Origin: Flavobacteriales bacterium
Lineage (GTDB): Bacteria > Bacteroidota > Bacteroidia > Flavobacteriales_F > PHOS-HE28
Reading direction: 5' to 3'
NCBI GenBank assembly: GCA_013360395.1
Contig: JABWBQ010000028.1
Span: forward strand, 1 to 46,523
Length of the DNA stretch: 46,523 bases
The number at the start of each line of letters is the position of its first letter. Positions within the stretch are counted from its first letter, which is position 1. The notes under the pieces are model-generated. The model saw nothing but the letters and a program-made list of their open reading frames with translations, searched no databases and was not told the origin of the DNA. Positions 1 through 8,491 of this stretch are shown one piece after another. The position numbers and the translations under genes were made by a program.

Positions 1-1850
1 GTGGTGTCGCAGCCCGCCGCATCGGCCACGGTGATGCTGTACGTGCCCGCCGGTAGGCCCGTGGCCTGCGGCGTGGTGGGCGCGCCGGGCGCGCTCCACA
101 CGAAGCTCATGCCCGGCAGCACCGGCTGGAAGGTCGCCGCGCCCGTGGCCCCGCCGTTGCACAGCACGTCCTGGCCGGCCACCGTTGCGTTGAGCAGGTC
201 GTCGCTCAACACCACGTGCACCGTGTCCACGGCGGCCGCGCACAGCGGGTTGCCGGTGGTCGTCAGGATCAGGTCCACGCCGCCGGCCGCGAACTCGTTG
301 GCCGTGGGCTGATAGGTGACGATGAGCCCGCTGCCGCTGAAGGCGCCCTGGCCCCCGCTCCAGACACCGCCGGTGGCGTTGGTCACGGAGCCCGTGAGCA
401 CAAGGGGAAGGGCATCCGGGCAGCCCAGCTGGTCGGGACCCGCATCGGCCTGGTTCGGCTGGGCCTGCGCGTTCACCACCGCGGTCGCGGGCTGCGACAC
501 GCAGCCGTTGGCATCGGTGACGGTGACGGCGTAACTGCCCGCACCCACTTGCACCGAGGCCGTGGTGTCCGGCAGGCCGGCCCAGGTGTATTGGAAGGGG
601 CCCGTGCCCGCGGTGACGTTGACGGACACCTGACCGTCCAGCTGACCGGCACAGCTCTCATCCACGGCGTCCACGGTGATGGCCATGCCCGGCAGCACGG
701 TGATGGCATAGACATAGGTCTGCACCGCCGGGATGGGGCAGGCGCCGTCGTTGACCTGCACGATGAAGGGGAAGAAGCCCGAGGTGCCGGGCTGGCCGTT
801 CCAACACACCGTGCAGGTGATGGGGTTGGTGCCGGTGTAGGAGAAGGTGGCGCCGGGCAGGTTCTGCTGCAGGTTGGTGGTGGCCTCCAGCACGTTCGCC
901 GCGTTGAGGTCGGCGATGTCGAAGCTCATGCAGAACGATCCCGACTCGCACACCTCCACGCTGTTGGGGCCGGTCTGCACGGCCGTGCCGGAGAATCCGT
1001 TGATGGTGCCGGTGGCCGGGTCGGGCGGCACGTTCGAGCACGGATAGGCGATGAACTGCATGTCGCGCATCACCGTGCCGATCAGGTTGCCCATCGCGTC
1101 CCACTCGCTCACTTCCACCACCACCACCCAGTTGCCGGCCAGCATCGGGGTGAAGCTGAGCAGGCCCGTCACCGGGTCCAGGGTGAGGCCGGCGATGGGC
1201 TGGGTCCCCGTGTAGGGCGCGATGTAGGCGATCGGTTGGCCGAACTCGTCAAGGGCGTCCACCAGTGCGTAGCTCAGGGAGTCGCCGTCGGGATCGAAGC
1301 CGCCGTAGCTGTACGTCACCGGATAGTTCAGGCATACGTACGGGCTGGCGATGTTGGTGAGCACCGGGCTGTTGTCGCAGGGGTCCACCGTGTTGTTCAA
1401 CGTGGTGGCGATGAACATCGCCTCGTCGTCGGGGTCCACCAGGTTGGCCACCGCGGCGTTGCGGTTGCGGCCGATCCATCCGATCGTCCAGGTTGCGCAC
1501 GGCGGAAGGGTCACTACCGTGGTGTAGGTGTATTGTTCGATGCCCGGCAGGGTGCCGCCGTTGCAGGTGCTGTTGGGCAGCTCCAGGTCGCACAGTTGCG
1601 AAAGCTCCACCGGCGACGGCGTGTCCAGCGTCACCGTGAAGCTGTCGCACGGACTGTCGAACACCAGGTCGATCGTGTTGTCCAGCGGGACACCGAAGCA
1701 GTCGCGGTACACGATCACCGTCACCGCATACTGATCGTTCCCCAGGCATTCGTAGAAGATCTCGCCGCCGCTGATGTGCGTGGCGGCCACCGGGGAGGCC
1801 GCCATCAGCAGGGTTGCCAGGAGGGCCGCCCGCGCCTGCCGTCCCCGCAT
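1..1850 (-). CDS. Secreted SprB-repeat / PKD-like surface protein (partial, C-terminus outside window)
   Basis: This open frame runs leftward off base 1, so only about 616 N-terminal residues are visible. It begins with a signal peptide (MRGRQARAALLATLLMAASP, cleaved near VAA-THISGG). The ATG at 1850 fits the signal best; an in-frame ATG at 1874 would add 8 residues. The first ~300 residues contain many cysteines and phrases such as YSYGGFDPDGDSLSYAL, typical of Bacteroidota surface proteins that end in a gliding-motility-associated C-terminal domain. Residues ~390-470 and the last visible residues read as SprB-type repeats (GSYAVTVTDANGCVSQP, LPAGTYSITVADAAGCDTT). Family knowledge suggests export by Sec and then the type IX system, with an adhesive or structural role at the surface. 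The sorting domain itself is not visible, so that part is inference. Confidence 0.85.
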   Translation of the reverse strand, partial: MRGRQARAALLATLLMAASPVAATHISGGEIFYECLGNDQYAVTVIVYRDCFGVPLDNTIDLVFDSPCDSFTVTLDTPSPVELSQLCDLELPNSTCNGGTLPGIEQYTYTTVVTLPPCATWTIGWIGRNRNAAVANLVDPDDEAMFIATTLNNTVDPCDNSPVLTNIASPYVCLNYPVTYSYGGFDPDGDSLSYALVDALDEFGQPIAYIAPYTGTQPIAGLTLDPVTGLLSFTPMLAGNWVVVVEVSEWDAMGNLIGTVMRDMQFIAYPCSNVPPDPATGTINGFSGTAVQTGPNSVEVCESGSFCMSFDIADLNAANVLEATTNLQQNLPGATFSYTGTNPITCTVCWNGQPGTSGFFPFIVQVNDGACPIPAVQTYVYAITVLPGMAITVDAVDESCAGQLDGQVSVNVTAGTGPFQYTWAGLPDTTASVQVGAGSYAVTVTDANGCVSQPATAVVNAQAQPNQADAGPDQLGCPDALPLVLTGSVTNATGGVWSGGQGAFSGSGLIVTYQPTANEFAAGGVDLILTTTGNPLCAAAVDTVHVVLSDDLLNATVAGQDVLCNGGATGAATFQPVLPGMSFVWSAPGAPTTPQATGLPAGTYSITVADAAGCDT

Positions 1851-2100
1851 GTTCCGGTGTACCGTTCCGTCCATCGCGCCTGTGCTTCTGCTCGTTCGGT
1901 CCTACGGGCGCGGTGGCCCTTGGATGTGGACTTTCGACCAGCGTTGCGGTCCCGTCGACGAACAAGGGCGGGATCCGACGGCAACACCGGGCGGTGGATA
2001 CGGCGGCGCTTGGACGGACCGTTCCGGGCACTCCAGGGCGACCGCAGGGATGCCGTGCCGCTGCGGATCGCGTGCAGCGGCCATGGGGTCGGCAGGCCCG

Positions 2101-2107
2101 TATTTTG
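2101..2107 (+). promoter_or_regulatory. Putative -7 element of yaaA (TATTTTG)
   Basis: TATTTTG resembles the Bacteroidota -7 consensus TAnnTTTG with one spacer base missing. It ends 6 nt before the yaaA ATG, the same spacing seen at several other genes in the window, so the transcript may be leaderless or nearly so. Confidence 0.4.
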
Positions 2108-2113
2108 GCGACC

Positions 2114-2926
2114 ATGATCGTGCTTCTCTCTCCCGCCAAGGACCTCGCCCGCGAAACACCTGCGGTGAAGGACGTGACGCAACCCGTCCTGCTGGACCAT
2201 GCCGTTCCCCTGGTGGAGAAGCTCCGGACCCTGGGCGCGAAGAAACTCTCGGCGCTCATGGACCTCAGCCCGAAGCTCGGTGAACTGAACCACGAGCGGT
2301 ATGCGCGCTGGTCCACGCCCTTCACCACGCAGAACGCGCGGCCTGCCGTCTTCACCTTCAACGGTGAGGTGTACCGGGGGCTGGAAGCACGCACGCTCAG
2401 CAGCGATGATCTCCGCTTCGCACAGCACCACCTGCGCATCCTCAGTGGGCTCTATGGCGTGTTGCGTCCGCTGGACCTGATGCAGGACTACCGGCTGATG
2501 ATGGGCACGCGCTTCGGCCTCGGCAAGGCGAAGGACCTCTACGCCTACTGGGGCGACCGCATCACCCAGGCGTTGAACGCGGACCTGAAGTCCACGAAGA
2601 GCGACGTGGTGATCAATTGCGCGAGCACCGAGTACTCCAGCGCCGTGTTGCCGGAGAAGTTGAACGCGCGCATCATCACGCCTGTGTTCAAGGACAAGGT
2701 GGCCGGCCGCTACAAGCCCTTGCAGACCTACGTGAAGAACCAGCGCGGGGCCATGGCACGATTCATCATCCAGCATCGGATCCTGGAGCCGAAGGGGATC
2801 AAGAACTACGACGGCGATGGCTATCGCTTCGCGCCGGAGGAGAGCAGCGAAAGCGAGCTTGTTTTTCTGCGCGACAAACGCCCACCGCTCGTGACCAAGA
2901 AGCTGGCGGGCGGGAGGATCCGGTGA
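2114..2926 (+). CDS. yaaA: Peroxide stress protein YaaA (UPF0246 family)
   Basis: The 270-residue product starts MIVLLSPAKDL, the signature opening of the YaaA/DUF328 family, and its length is usual for that family. It also has family-typical stretches such as LSGLYGVLRPLDLMQDYRL (residues ~113-131) and VVINCASTEYSS. In Escherichia coli YaaA limits intracellular free iron during peroxide stress and binds DNA. It is a soluble cytoplasmic protein. The frame is open further upstream, but that part has shadow-like composition; the ATG at 2114 gives the conserved N-terminus and sits just behind a -7-like element. It is divergent from the SprB-repeat gene across about 260 bp and appears to be a single-gene unit. 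Confidence 0.92.
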   Translation: MIVLLSPAKDLARETPAVKDVTQPVLLDHAVPLVEKLRTLGAKKLSALMDLSPKLGELNHERYARWSTPFTTQNARPAVFTFNGEVYRGLEARTLSSDDLRFAQHHLRILSGLYGVLRPLDLMQDYRLMMGTRFGLGKAKDLYAYWGDRITQALNADLKSTKSDVVINCASTEYSSAVLPEKLNARIITPVFKDKVAGRYKPLQTYVKNQRGAMARFIIQHRILEPKGIKNYDGDGYRFAPEESSESELVFLRDKRPPLVTKKLAGGRIR

Positions 2927-3361
2927 TCCGTGGTGATCAGGGCGCAAGCCCCAACGCCATGGCCAGTGGCATGCACTCCGCGTTTAGTTGTAGCGTAGCT
3001 ATATTCTTCAAGGGTGAAAATCAGGAACTAAGTTCCGGATATTCATGTATGAGGATCTGCCTCATCGCACCAGTTCCACCATCCCTCGCAACCGGATGTC
3101 CTTGCTGGACCCACCGATCATCATGCGGAGCGCACCCGGCTCGGCGTCTTGCTCCATGGCCTTGTTCCTGACTGCGAGATAACCGGTCGGGGTAGGGAGA
3201 GGTGCGCCGCCGCCGCGGTGCCGACCAGCACACCGAAAAGGACGGGGGGGGGGACCGCACTGGCCGGGAGTGCATGTGCCGTCCGGGAAATGTACGCTAT
3301 CGATCCGAAGGCCGCCGGATGCGATCTGCTCTTCTCCTAACGCTATCGCATCTTCGCCACG
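2927..3361. other. Gene-poor interval after yaaA
   Basis: There is no intact gene in this 435-bp interval, and it is more AT-rich than the neighbouring genes. It holds a short palindrome GGAACTAAGTTCC at 3024-3036, a GH3-like C-terminal remnant on the minus strand (annotated separately) and a run of ten G at 3244-3253 that lies about 110 bp upstream of the next gene. Confidence 0.6.
3062..3184 (-). pseudogene. Remnant of a GH3 beta-glucosidase C-terminal (fibronectin III-like) domain
   Basis: The last ~41 codons of a minus-strand frame, ending in TGA at 3062, read LAVRNKAMEQDAEPGA followed by MMIGGSSKDIRLRG and then a hydrophobic tail. This pattern (acidic-EPG, then MxGxSSxDIRLxG at the C-terminus) is that of the fibronectin III-like domain closing glycoside hydrolase family 3 beta-glucosidases. 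Upstream of about 3185 the frame loses any resemblance to GH3, and no catalytic domain is present. It is therefore a decayed or deletion-truncated tail and not a gene. Identification rests on the recalled family motif only. Confidence 0.5.
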
Positions 3362-3862
3362 ATGAACGCATTGTTCCGGACGGTGAGCCTGTTGTTCGGC
3401 ATCCTGCCGTTGTGCACATTGGCCCAGGGGGATCACGAGCACCACGAGCATCCGCCCAACGAACTGGGCGTGGCCAATTCGGCGGTGTTCTTTCCGGGTG
3501 AAGAGGAGTGGAGCTACGGTCTGCATCTGCACTTCCTGCGAACGATCGGTCATTCGCGCTTCAGGCTCGGCGCGGGGTACGAACGCATCTTCGATGTGCA
3601 CAAGCACAACACGGTGGGCGTGGTGGCCGGGTACGCACCGGCCCACGGATGGACCGTGATCGTCTCACCGGGTATCGCTTTCGAGGATGCGGATCCCGGA
3701 GCACTGCTGCCCGCGGTGCATTTGGAGACGACCTACGAGTTCGATCTGGGGCTGCTGCACCTTGGGCCGGTGCTGGAATGGGCCTGGGATCCGGAGGACA
3801 CGCATGTGAGCATCGGACTCCACCTCGGCATTGGCCTTGGCAAACATCACGAGCATCCGTAA
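3362..3862 (+). CDS. Small secreted or outer-membrane beta-strand-rich protein, His-rich
   Basis: The 166-residue product begins with a signal peptide (MNALFRTVSLLFGILPLCTLAQ) and a His/Glu-rich mature N-terminus (GDHEHHEHPPNE), and ends in GKHHEHP. In between, alternating hydrophobic/polar stretches (HLHFLRTIGHSRFRLGAGYER, VGVVAGYAPAHGWTVIVSPG, HVSIGLHLGIGLG) look like strands of a small outer-membrane barrel. I do not recognise a named family. The His-rich ends could bind metal ions, which is inference. A CATCTTCG element (3349-3356) ends 5 nt before the ATG. The next gene follows after only 24 bp on the same strand. Confidence 0.75.
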   Translation: MNALFRTVSLLFGILPLCTLAQGDHEHHEHPPNELGVANSAVFFPGEEEWSYGLHLHFLRTIGHSRFRLGAGYERIFDVHKHNTVGVVAGYAPAHGWTVIVSPGIAFEDADPGALLPAVHLETTYEFDLGLLHLGPVLEWAWDPEDTHVSIGLHLGIGLGKHHEHP

Positions 3863-3886
3863 AGCACCTTTACTTTGCTTGGTCCC

Positions 3887-4330
3887 ATGAGGAAACCCAA
3901 GCCCTCCAAGCCTTCCTCGATCCTCGCTGGAGGCGCTCGTTTCGCCAACGCGCAGGAATTGCTCGACTTCCTCCCTGTTGATGAGCGTGCGCTCATGGAG
4001 GTGCTGCGCGAGTTCATCATCAGCGAAGCCCCGGACCTGAAGGAGCGGCTCTCCTTCAACATCCTCGCCTACAAAGGGCGCCGCGATGTGTGCTTCATCT
4101 GGCCGGCCTCGGTGCTTTGGGGTGGAAAGAAGACCTACGATGGAGTGCGCTTCGGCTTCTCGCATGCGGACCTGCTTGATGATCCCTCAGGCTATTTGGA
4201 ACGCGGCAGCCGCAAGCAGGTTTATTGGCGCGACCTCACGCAGTTCACCAGGGCCGATGAGCGCATGCTCCGGCAATTGCTGAGGGAAGCGGTGGAAAGG
4301 GATCGTGAGCGTACGGCCGGTTTGAAGTGA
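3887..4330 (+). CDS. DUF1801 (YdhG-like) domain protein
   Basis: The 147-residue cytoplasmic protein matches the DUF1801 pattern: a helical N-terminal part (ELLDFLPVDERALMEVLREF), then LKERLSFNILAYKGRRDVCFIWP, where a conserved aromatic/Lys region leads into a hydrophobic strand. Its late stretch YWRDLTQFTRADERMLRQLL also suits the family. Biochemical function is unknown; family members resemble a small mixed alpha/beta fold. The ATG at 3887 is preferred over a TTG at 3875 because the TTG lies inside the TACTTTG promoter-like element (3871-3877). It could be read through from the gene at 3362. Confidence 0.8.
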   Translation: MRKPKPSKPSSILAGGARFANAQELLDFLPVDERALMEVLREFIISEAPDLKERLSFNILAYKGRRDVCFIWPASVLWGGKKTYDGVRFGFSHADLLDDPSGYLERGSRKQVYWRDLTQFTRADERMLRQLLREAVERDRERTAGLK

Positions 4331-4588
4331 CGCCATCCCGGGCCGGTATGCGCATTGATGTGGCTGGTTCAATGCCACGGATCAAGGATCCGCCGATCTT
4401 CTCGGCCGATCACCATGGCCTTGCATTGCTCGATCGGCTCCATGATCCTCATTGATCGTGCTGCACGGGATCATGGATCACGCCATGGAAAAGTATCCGC
4501 TCATTCCGTCCGCTCCGTTCGGGCGGTACGCATCAAGATCGCCTTGCGGAGCCCCGAGTTGGTCCTGAATTCGGCAAGCCAGGAACGA
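4331..4588. other. Non-coding interval
   Basis: This is about 260 bp with no convincing reading frame on either strand. It is rich in GATC-containing words but has no repeat structure that I can define. It separates two convergent genes. Confidence 0.5.
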
Positions 4589-4615
4589 GAACGGCAGGGC
4601 ATCGCCCTGCCGTTC
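4589..4615 (-). terminator. Perfect 12-bp stem-loop terminator
   Basis: GAACGGCAGGGC, loop ATC, then GCCCTGCCGTTC form a perfect 12-bp stem 20 bp beyond the stop of the minus-strand lipoprotein gene. There is no strong T-run on either side, so termination strength is uncertain. It may serve both convergent genes. Confidence 0.6.
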
Positions 4616-4634
4616 CCTTCGGTCGCGATCCTGT

Positions 4635-5204
4635 TCAATGCTTCGCAGCAGGGTCCTCGCCGGGCATCATGCCCAGTTGCTGCATCATCTTCATCTCCTC
4701 CAAGTAGCCCCAGTGCTCCACGACCTTCCCGTTCTCGAAGCGCAGGATATCCACCGAATACACATCGATGGGCTTGTTGGTGGCGGGCATGCCTTCCCCC
4801 ATGGATCCCGTGTTCACGGCCTTCCAGCGGTAATGCGCGATCACGCGGTCACCATCCGCCGTCATGTTCATGTCCTCCACCTTGTTCTCCGTGAAGGTGG
4901 AGCTGGAAAGGGCGATCATATCCTTCAGCTGCTGGATGCCGGTGGATGTGATGCCCGGAATGGGGTTGTGCGACATGAATTTCTCCCCGACGATCTCTTC
5001 CATGCCGTCGGTCTTTCCCGCCATCCACATATCATAGAAACGCTGTGCGGCCTGTTTCATCTGTTCCATCCCCGCATGCCTGGCGCTGTCGGCCGCCAGC
5101 ATGGTCCTGTGCTCGGCCATCATCTTGTCATGTTCAGGGTCGTGTCCTCCGCAGGACCAGAGAATCGACGCCAGAGGCAGCAGATAGAGCAAGGGCTTTT
5201 TCAT
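4635..5204 (-). CDS. SnoaL-like (ester-cyclase fold) lipoprotein
   Basis: The 189-residue product has a lipoprotein signal (MKKPLLYLLPLASILWSC, lipid-accepting Cys18), so it is probably membrane anchored. From residue ~50 it follows the SnoaL-like polyketide cyclase family: QAAQRFYDMWMAGKTDGMEEIV, FMSHNP, IQQLKDMIALSSSTF, DGDRVIAHYRWKAVNTG, and VDILRFENGKVVEHWGYLEE. These NTF2-like folds bind small hydrophobic ligands, but most environmental members have no known substrate. A Met-rich segment occupies residues ~25-50 and the tail (MKMMQQLGMMPG). It stands alone between a terminator hairpin and a non-coding region. Confidence 0.8.
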   Translation of the reverse strand: MKKPLLYLLPLASILWSCGGHDPEHDKMMAEHRTMLAADSARHAGMEQMKQAAQRFYDMWMAGKTDGMEEIVGEKFMSHNPIPGITSTGIQQLKDMIALSSSTFTENKVEDMNMTADGDRVIAHYRWKAVNTGSMGEGMPATNKPIDVYSVDILRFENGKVVEHWGYLEEMKMMQQLGMMPGEDPAAKH

Positions 5205-5836
5205 GGTTCTGGTTGTTGGTGTCCGAAATGTAATATGCGTCCCTCATATTGAGATCGCAGATCCGATCCAGTTGGCCTATGTTCAGTGGGAGGGAACCGA
5301 CCAGTCTGTTGGACCGAAGCGGCGTGGTTCAATGATCGGAGCCGATAACACGCAACGCCTTGAGGTGGTTGCCCTCCTTGCACCAGATCATGACTTTCGA
5401 AAAGGCGCCGGACTCCTGATCGCCGTTCTCGGTGAGGCAGAAGCGGCATTTGCTGACCTCGCGCAGGCTATGCGGCGTGATCGGGATCGGGCTGCAGGCT
5501 CGGGTCGGGGCCATGGCGCGTTGGGCGGTGACCACAATACAGCTCGGAGCGCACGGGGTTCCTCAGGCGCGATCACCGACCTCGGGCTCAAGGTGCATGT
5601 TGGTCGATCCACGAGGAAAATTCCCGCCCATGCCTGCATCAAGTCGCTGAGGGGGCGATGCCCGTCCCGGCCGGTAGGGTCGCTGTCGACCGCTGCACTT
5701 GTCCGCGCAGCATCAGGCTGTATCGGATGATCGTCCCGCGGAGCGTGACCGGTGCGGTCGGAAGGGCTGATGGCTGCGCTCCGGTCCATCGCGGGTACCC
5801 CGGCCATCCGCGCTCGATATCACGGCCCCCCCGTCC
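5205..5836. other. Long non-coding or degraded interval
   Basis: This 630-bp stretch holds no intact gene I can support. On the minus strand the end of a short frame (5329 to about 5445) reads CRFCLTENGDQESGAFSKVM and then WCKEGNHLKALRVIGSDH before its stop, which looks more protein-like than its surroundings and might be the tail of a lost gene. I cannot identify it. The interval ends at the first copy of the ffh 5' repeat. Confidence 0.5.
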
Positions 5837-5935
5837 TACCTTCGCGGTCCCTTCCACCGTTAACGATGTTCGAGAACCTCAACGACAAGCTGGAGCGCGC
5901 CTTCAAGGTCCTCAAGGGCCAGGGCCAGATCACGG
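5837..5935 (+). repeat. 99-bp direct repeat, copy 1 (ffh promoter and first 23 codons)
   Basis: Bases 5837-5935 are identical to 8732-8830. The unit starts at a TACCTTCG promoter-like element, includes the ffh ATG at 5866 and the codons up to GQGQIT. In this copy the frame ends after 28 codons with unrelated residues (GARRR) at 5952, so it is a non-functional 5' fragment of ffh. Immediately right of the repeat lies the truncated 5' part of a different, oppositely oriented gene. Confidence 0.95.
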
Positions 5936-6052
5936 GGGCGCGTCGGCGATGAGATGCGATCGCATAGCGGCGTCGAAATCGGCGGTGTTCTCTTGCGCTT
6001 GGGCAAGCGTGAGGAAGACGAGGGAAGGAAGCACCAGGAGGGTGCGCAGCAT
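5930..6052 (-). pseudogene. Truncated N-terminus of a secreted protein
   Basis: The ATG at 6052 opens a clear signal peptide (MLRTLLVLPSLVFLTLAQAQ) followed by ENTADFDAAMRSHLIADAPP and a stop at 5930. The reading frame runs straight into the end of the ffh repeat at 5935, so the last codons belong to the repeat and not to this gene. The body of the gene is missing. It looks like the 5' end of a secreted protein cut off by the same junction that created the repeat. Confidence 0.6.
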
Positions 6053-6307
6053 GCTCGGTGGTTGGGTGAGCGAATGTGACGCACGTTGACTCTGCTGCGT
6101 TACGATCGGTGAGGAGCGGATGATGGGGCGGGTTGGTGGAGAAAGGAGGGCCTGGAGCGCAGGGACAACGGGCAAGAAGAGGGGAGAACTGTTGGCACGA
6201 GAGGACGGCCCACATCGGTCGAGGCCAACACACGGCCGAACATTCGCGCCCAAGTCAGCGCAAAATCCGTGGTAGTTGACTACATTTCCCGCAGCATACC
6301 CTGCGCC

Positions 6308-8491
6308 ATGCGTTCTGTTGGGCTCTCACTTTTCCTGGGCATGGCACTGGGCGTGTGTGCGCAGGAGGAGATCTGGGAGAACTACACCGCCGGTCTAGTG
6401 ATCACCGCGATCGCATCGAACGAGGAGGCGGTGTGGGTCGGCACTTACGGCGGGGTGCTGCGGATCGAGACGGGAACCGGACAACAAAGATTCTTCGATC
6501 GGAGCAATTCGGGTTTGCCCTCCAATAAGATCACGTCGATCGCGGTTCGGGGAGAGGATGTGTGGATCGGCACACTCACAGGCCTTGCGCACTACAACGG
6601 GGCCGAATGGAACACCTATAGAACGGACAATTCAGGACTGCTGGAGGCGAACGTGGAGGACGTTGCTATCGGACCTTCCGGTGAAGTTTGGGTGAGTGCC
6701 GACGCATGGAACCAGGTGCAGCGGCTGGCGAACAGCCAGTGGTCCACCTATACCATACCTGGCTGGAACGGCATTGAGGTCCACCTGGCCGTGGAAGAGA
6801 GCGGTGCGCTTCTGGTCGGTACCGAATCTTACGGTCTCAAACGTCTCCAGGATGATGTCTGGACGGACTACACCACAACCAATTCGGGCCTGCCCTCGAA
6901 CAGCATCAGCAGCATCGAAGTTGCTCCTTCAGGACTCATCTACATGGCTTCAGGTGGGAACCTCGTCACCTTCGATGGGAACACCTTCACTTCCTACCCT
7001 GTACCGCCAGCAGGGTCCAACAGTTCGGTCGTGCGACACATCGCTTTCGATGGGTCCGGTGCGTGTTACGTAACGACCCTGACGTATGAGACCGGTCCTC
7101 CCGACCCGCCCGAGGTGCGCCACGGCCGGTTGCTGAAGCTGGTGGATGGTGTTTGGACCGACCTGCATCACCCTGATCCGGGCTCCGGGTACCAAACGCT
7201 TGGACCATTGACCATCGATGCGGCCAACGTGGTATGGAGCGGTTCCAACCGATTGGTGACCTATACGGATGGCATATGGAGCATGAGCACATTGCCCAGT
7301 TGCGGGTTCGCCCAGAACGGCGTGCTGGACATCCACTGCGCCAAGGATGGTGGAGTGTGGGCCACTATCCATGAACTGTATCAGGAGTCGATCTATCGTT
7401 TCGATGGAACCGCATGGGTCGATCGCTCTGTCGGTCTCGTGGCAACAGTGAGCATCTTCGATCTTGTCACGGACACCTTGGGCAATCCGATCCTCGCGAC
7501 CGACACAGGGGTGCGCTGGTGGAACGGAACGTCTTGGACAACGTTCAATATGAACAACTCACCACTGCCATCGAACTACGTGGCGCGTGTTTTCGTGGAT
7601 CACGCCGGGGCGCTTTGGGTACTCCCTCTAGCGGATGGGTTGCTGAAGTACGACGGGTCATGGACGGTCTACAATACGGGGAACACAGGCCTGAGCAGCA
7701 ATGACGTGGACTGCATCGCGCAAGACAGCAACGGCGTCTATTGGATCGGGACCGGGGGCGGAGCTAGCGGTGGTGGTGGCCTTTCCCGATTCGATGGAGC
7801 CAACTGGACAACCTGGACCCCCACCAATTCCAACCTGCCATACAACCTGTTCGTTCATGATGTGGTTCTGGACTCACATGGCGTGCCGTGGCTGAGGGTT
7901 TACTACACGAACGACCCCGGCCAGGTGGCCATGTTCGATGGCACGGAGTTCACTTTCTACGACATGACCAACAGCTCCTTGCCACAGTATCTGCGTTGTC
8001 TGACGATGGGGCCGGACGACATTCCATACGTCGGCACCACGACAAATGGCATCCAGTATTTGGATCCGATCTCGCAGGCTTGGGAGCGGATCGATATCAC
8101 GAACAGTGGCATCCCGTCGAACAGCATCGAGGACCTGGATCTGACATCGAACGGCGATCTGTGGGTGGCCACGAATTACGGCGCCGGTCGGCGATTCCGC
8201 GAACAGATCGAGGACCCCAACATAGGGATCCCCTCCACCACGATGTTACAAGTGACCCCGAACATCACAGGGGACGTGACGAATTTCGTCATTGGGCTTC
8301 CCACTGACGCGGCGGTCCACATAGACGTCGTTGATATGCATGGGCGCCTGGTTCTTTCACTCGGTGATCTTCAACTGAGTGCAGGAACGCATAGCCTGCC
8401 TGTGCAGTTAAGCACCGTGGCGTCCGGCATGTACACCTGCCACCTTACTGGCGCAACGACACAAGCAAGTCGGTTCTGCGTTCGACATTAG
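6308..8491 (+). CDS. Secreted two-component-regulator-propeller (Reg_prop) protein with T9SS-like tail
   Basis: The 727-residue product starts with a signal peptide (MRSVGLSLFLGMALGVCAQ); the ATG at 6308 is preferred over a GTG at 6269 because it begins this signal. The body is built from at least eight propeller repeats with the pattern N-S-x-L-P-S-N-x-I/V followed by a G-x-x-W/Y-V-G/A turn (SGLPSNKITSIAV, SGLPSNSISSIEV, SPLPSNYVARVFV, TGLSSNDVDCIAQ, SGIPSNSIEDLDL). Such repeats usually form sensor domains of hybrid histidine kinases, but no kinase or membrane segment follows. The last ~85 residues (VHIDVVDMHGRLVLSLGDL, SGMYTCHLTG, RFCVRH) form a type IX sorting-like domain, so export to the surface is likely. 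GC is visibly lower than in the flanking housekeeping genes. Confidence 0.88.
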   Translation: MRSVGLSLFLGMALGVCAQEEIWENYTAGLVITAIASNEEAVWVGTYGGVLRIETGTGQQRFFDRSNSGLPSNKITSIAVRGEDVWIGTLTGLAHYNGAEWNTYRTDNSGLLEANVEDVAIGPSGEVWVSADAWNQVQRLANSQWSTYTIPGWNGIEVHLAVEESGALLVGTESYGLKRLQDDVWTDYTTTNSGLPSNSISSIEVAPSGLIYMASGGNLVTFDGNTFTSYPVPPAGSNSSVVRHIAFDGSGACYVTTLTYETGPPDPPEVRHGRLLKLVDGVWTDLHHPDPGSGYQTLGPLTIDAANVVWSGSNRLVTYTDGIWSMSTLPSCGFAQNGVLDIHCAKDGGVWATIHELYQESIYRFDGTAWVDRSVGLVATVSIFDLVTDTLGNPILATDTGVRWWNGTSWTTFNMNNSPLPSNYVARVFVDHAGALWVLPLADGLLKYDGSWTVYNTGNTGLSSNDVDCIAQDSNGVYWIGTGGGASGGGGLSRFDGANWTTWTPTNSNLPYNLFVHDVVLDSHGVPWLRVYYTNDPGQVAMFDGTEFTFYDMTNSSLPQYLRCLTMGPDDIPYVGTTTNGIQYLDPISQAWERIDITNSGIPSNSIEDLDLTSNGDLWVATNYGAGRRFREQIEDPNIGIPSTTMLQVTPNITGDVTNFVIGLPTDAAVHIDVVDMHGRLVLSLGDLQLSAGTHSLPVQLSTVASGMYTCHLTGATTQASRFCVRH

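Noticed and set aside
216-2117. A 633-codon plus-strand frame opposite the SprB-repeat gene
   Set aside because: It has shadow composition (G, R, H, V), no domain and no signal; the minus strand encodes a clear secreted protein here.
5203-5730. A 175-codon plus-strand gene in the gap after the SnoaL-like lipoprotein
   Set aside because: It starts inside the promoter region of the divergent gene, has mixed composition and matches no family pattern.
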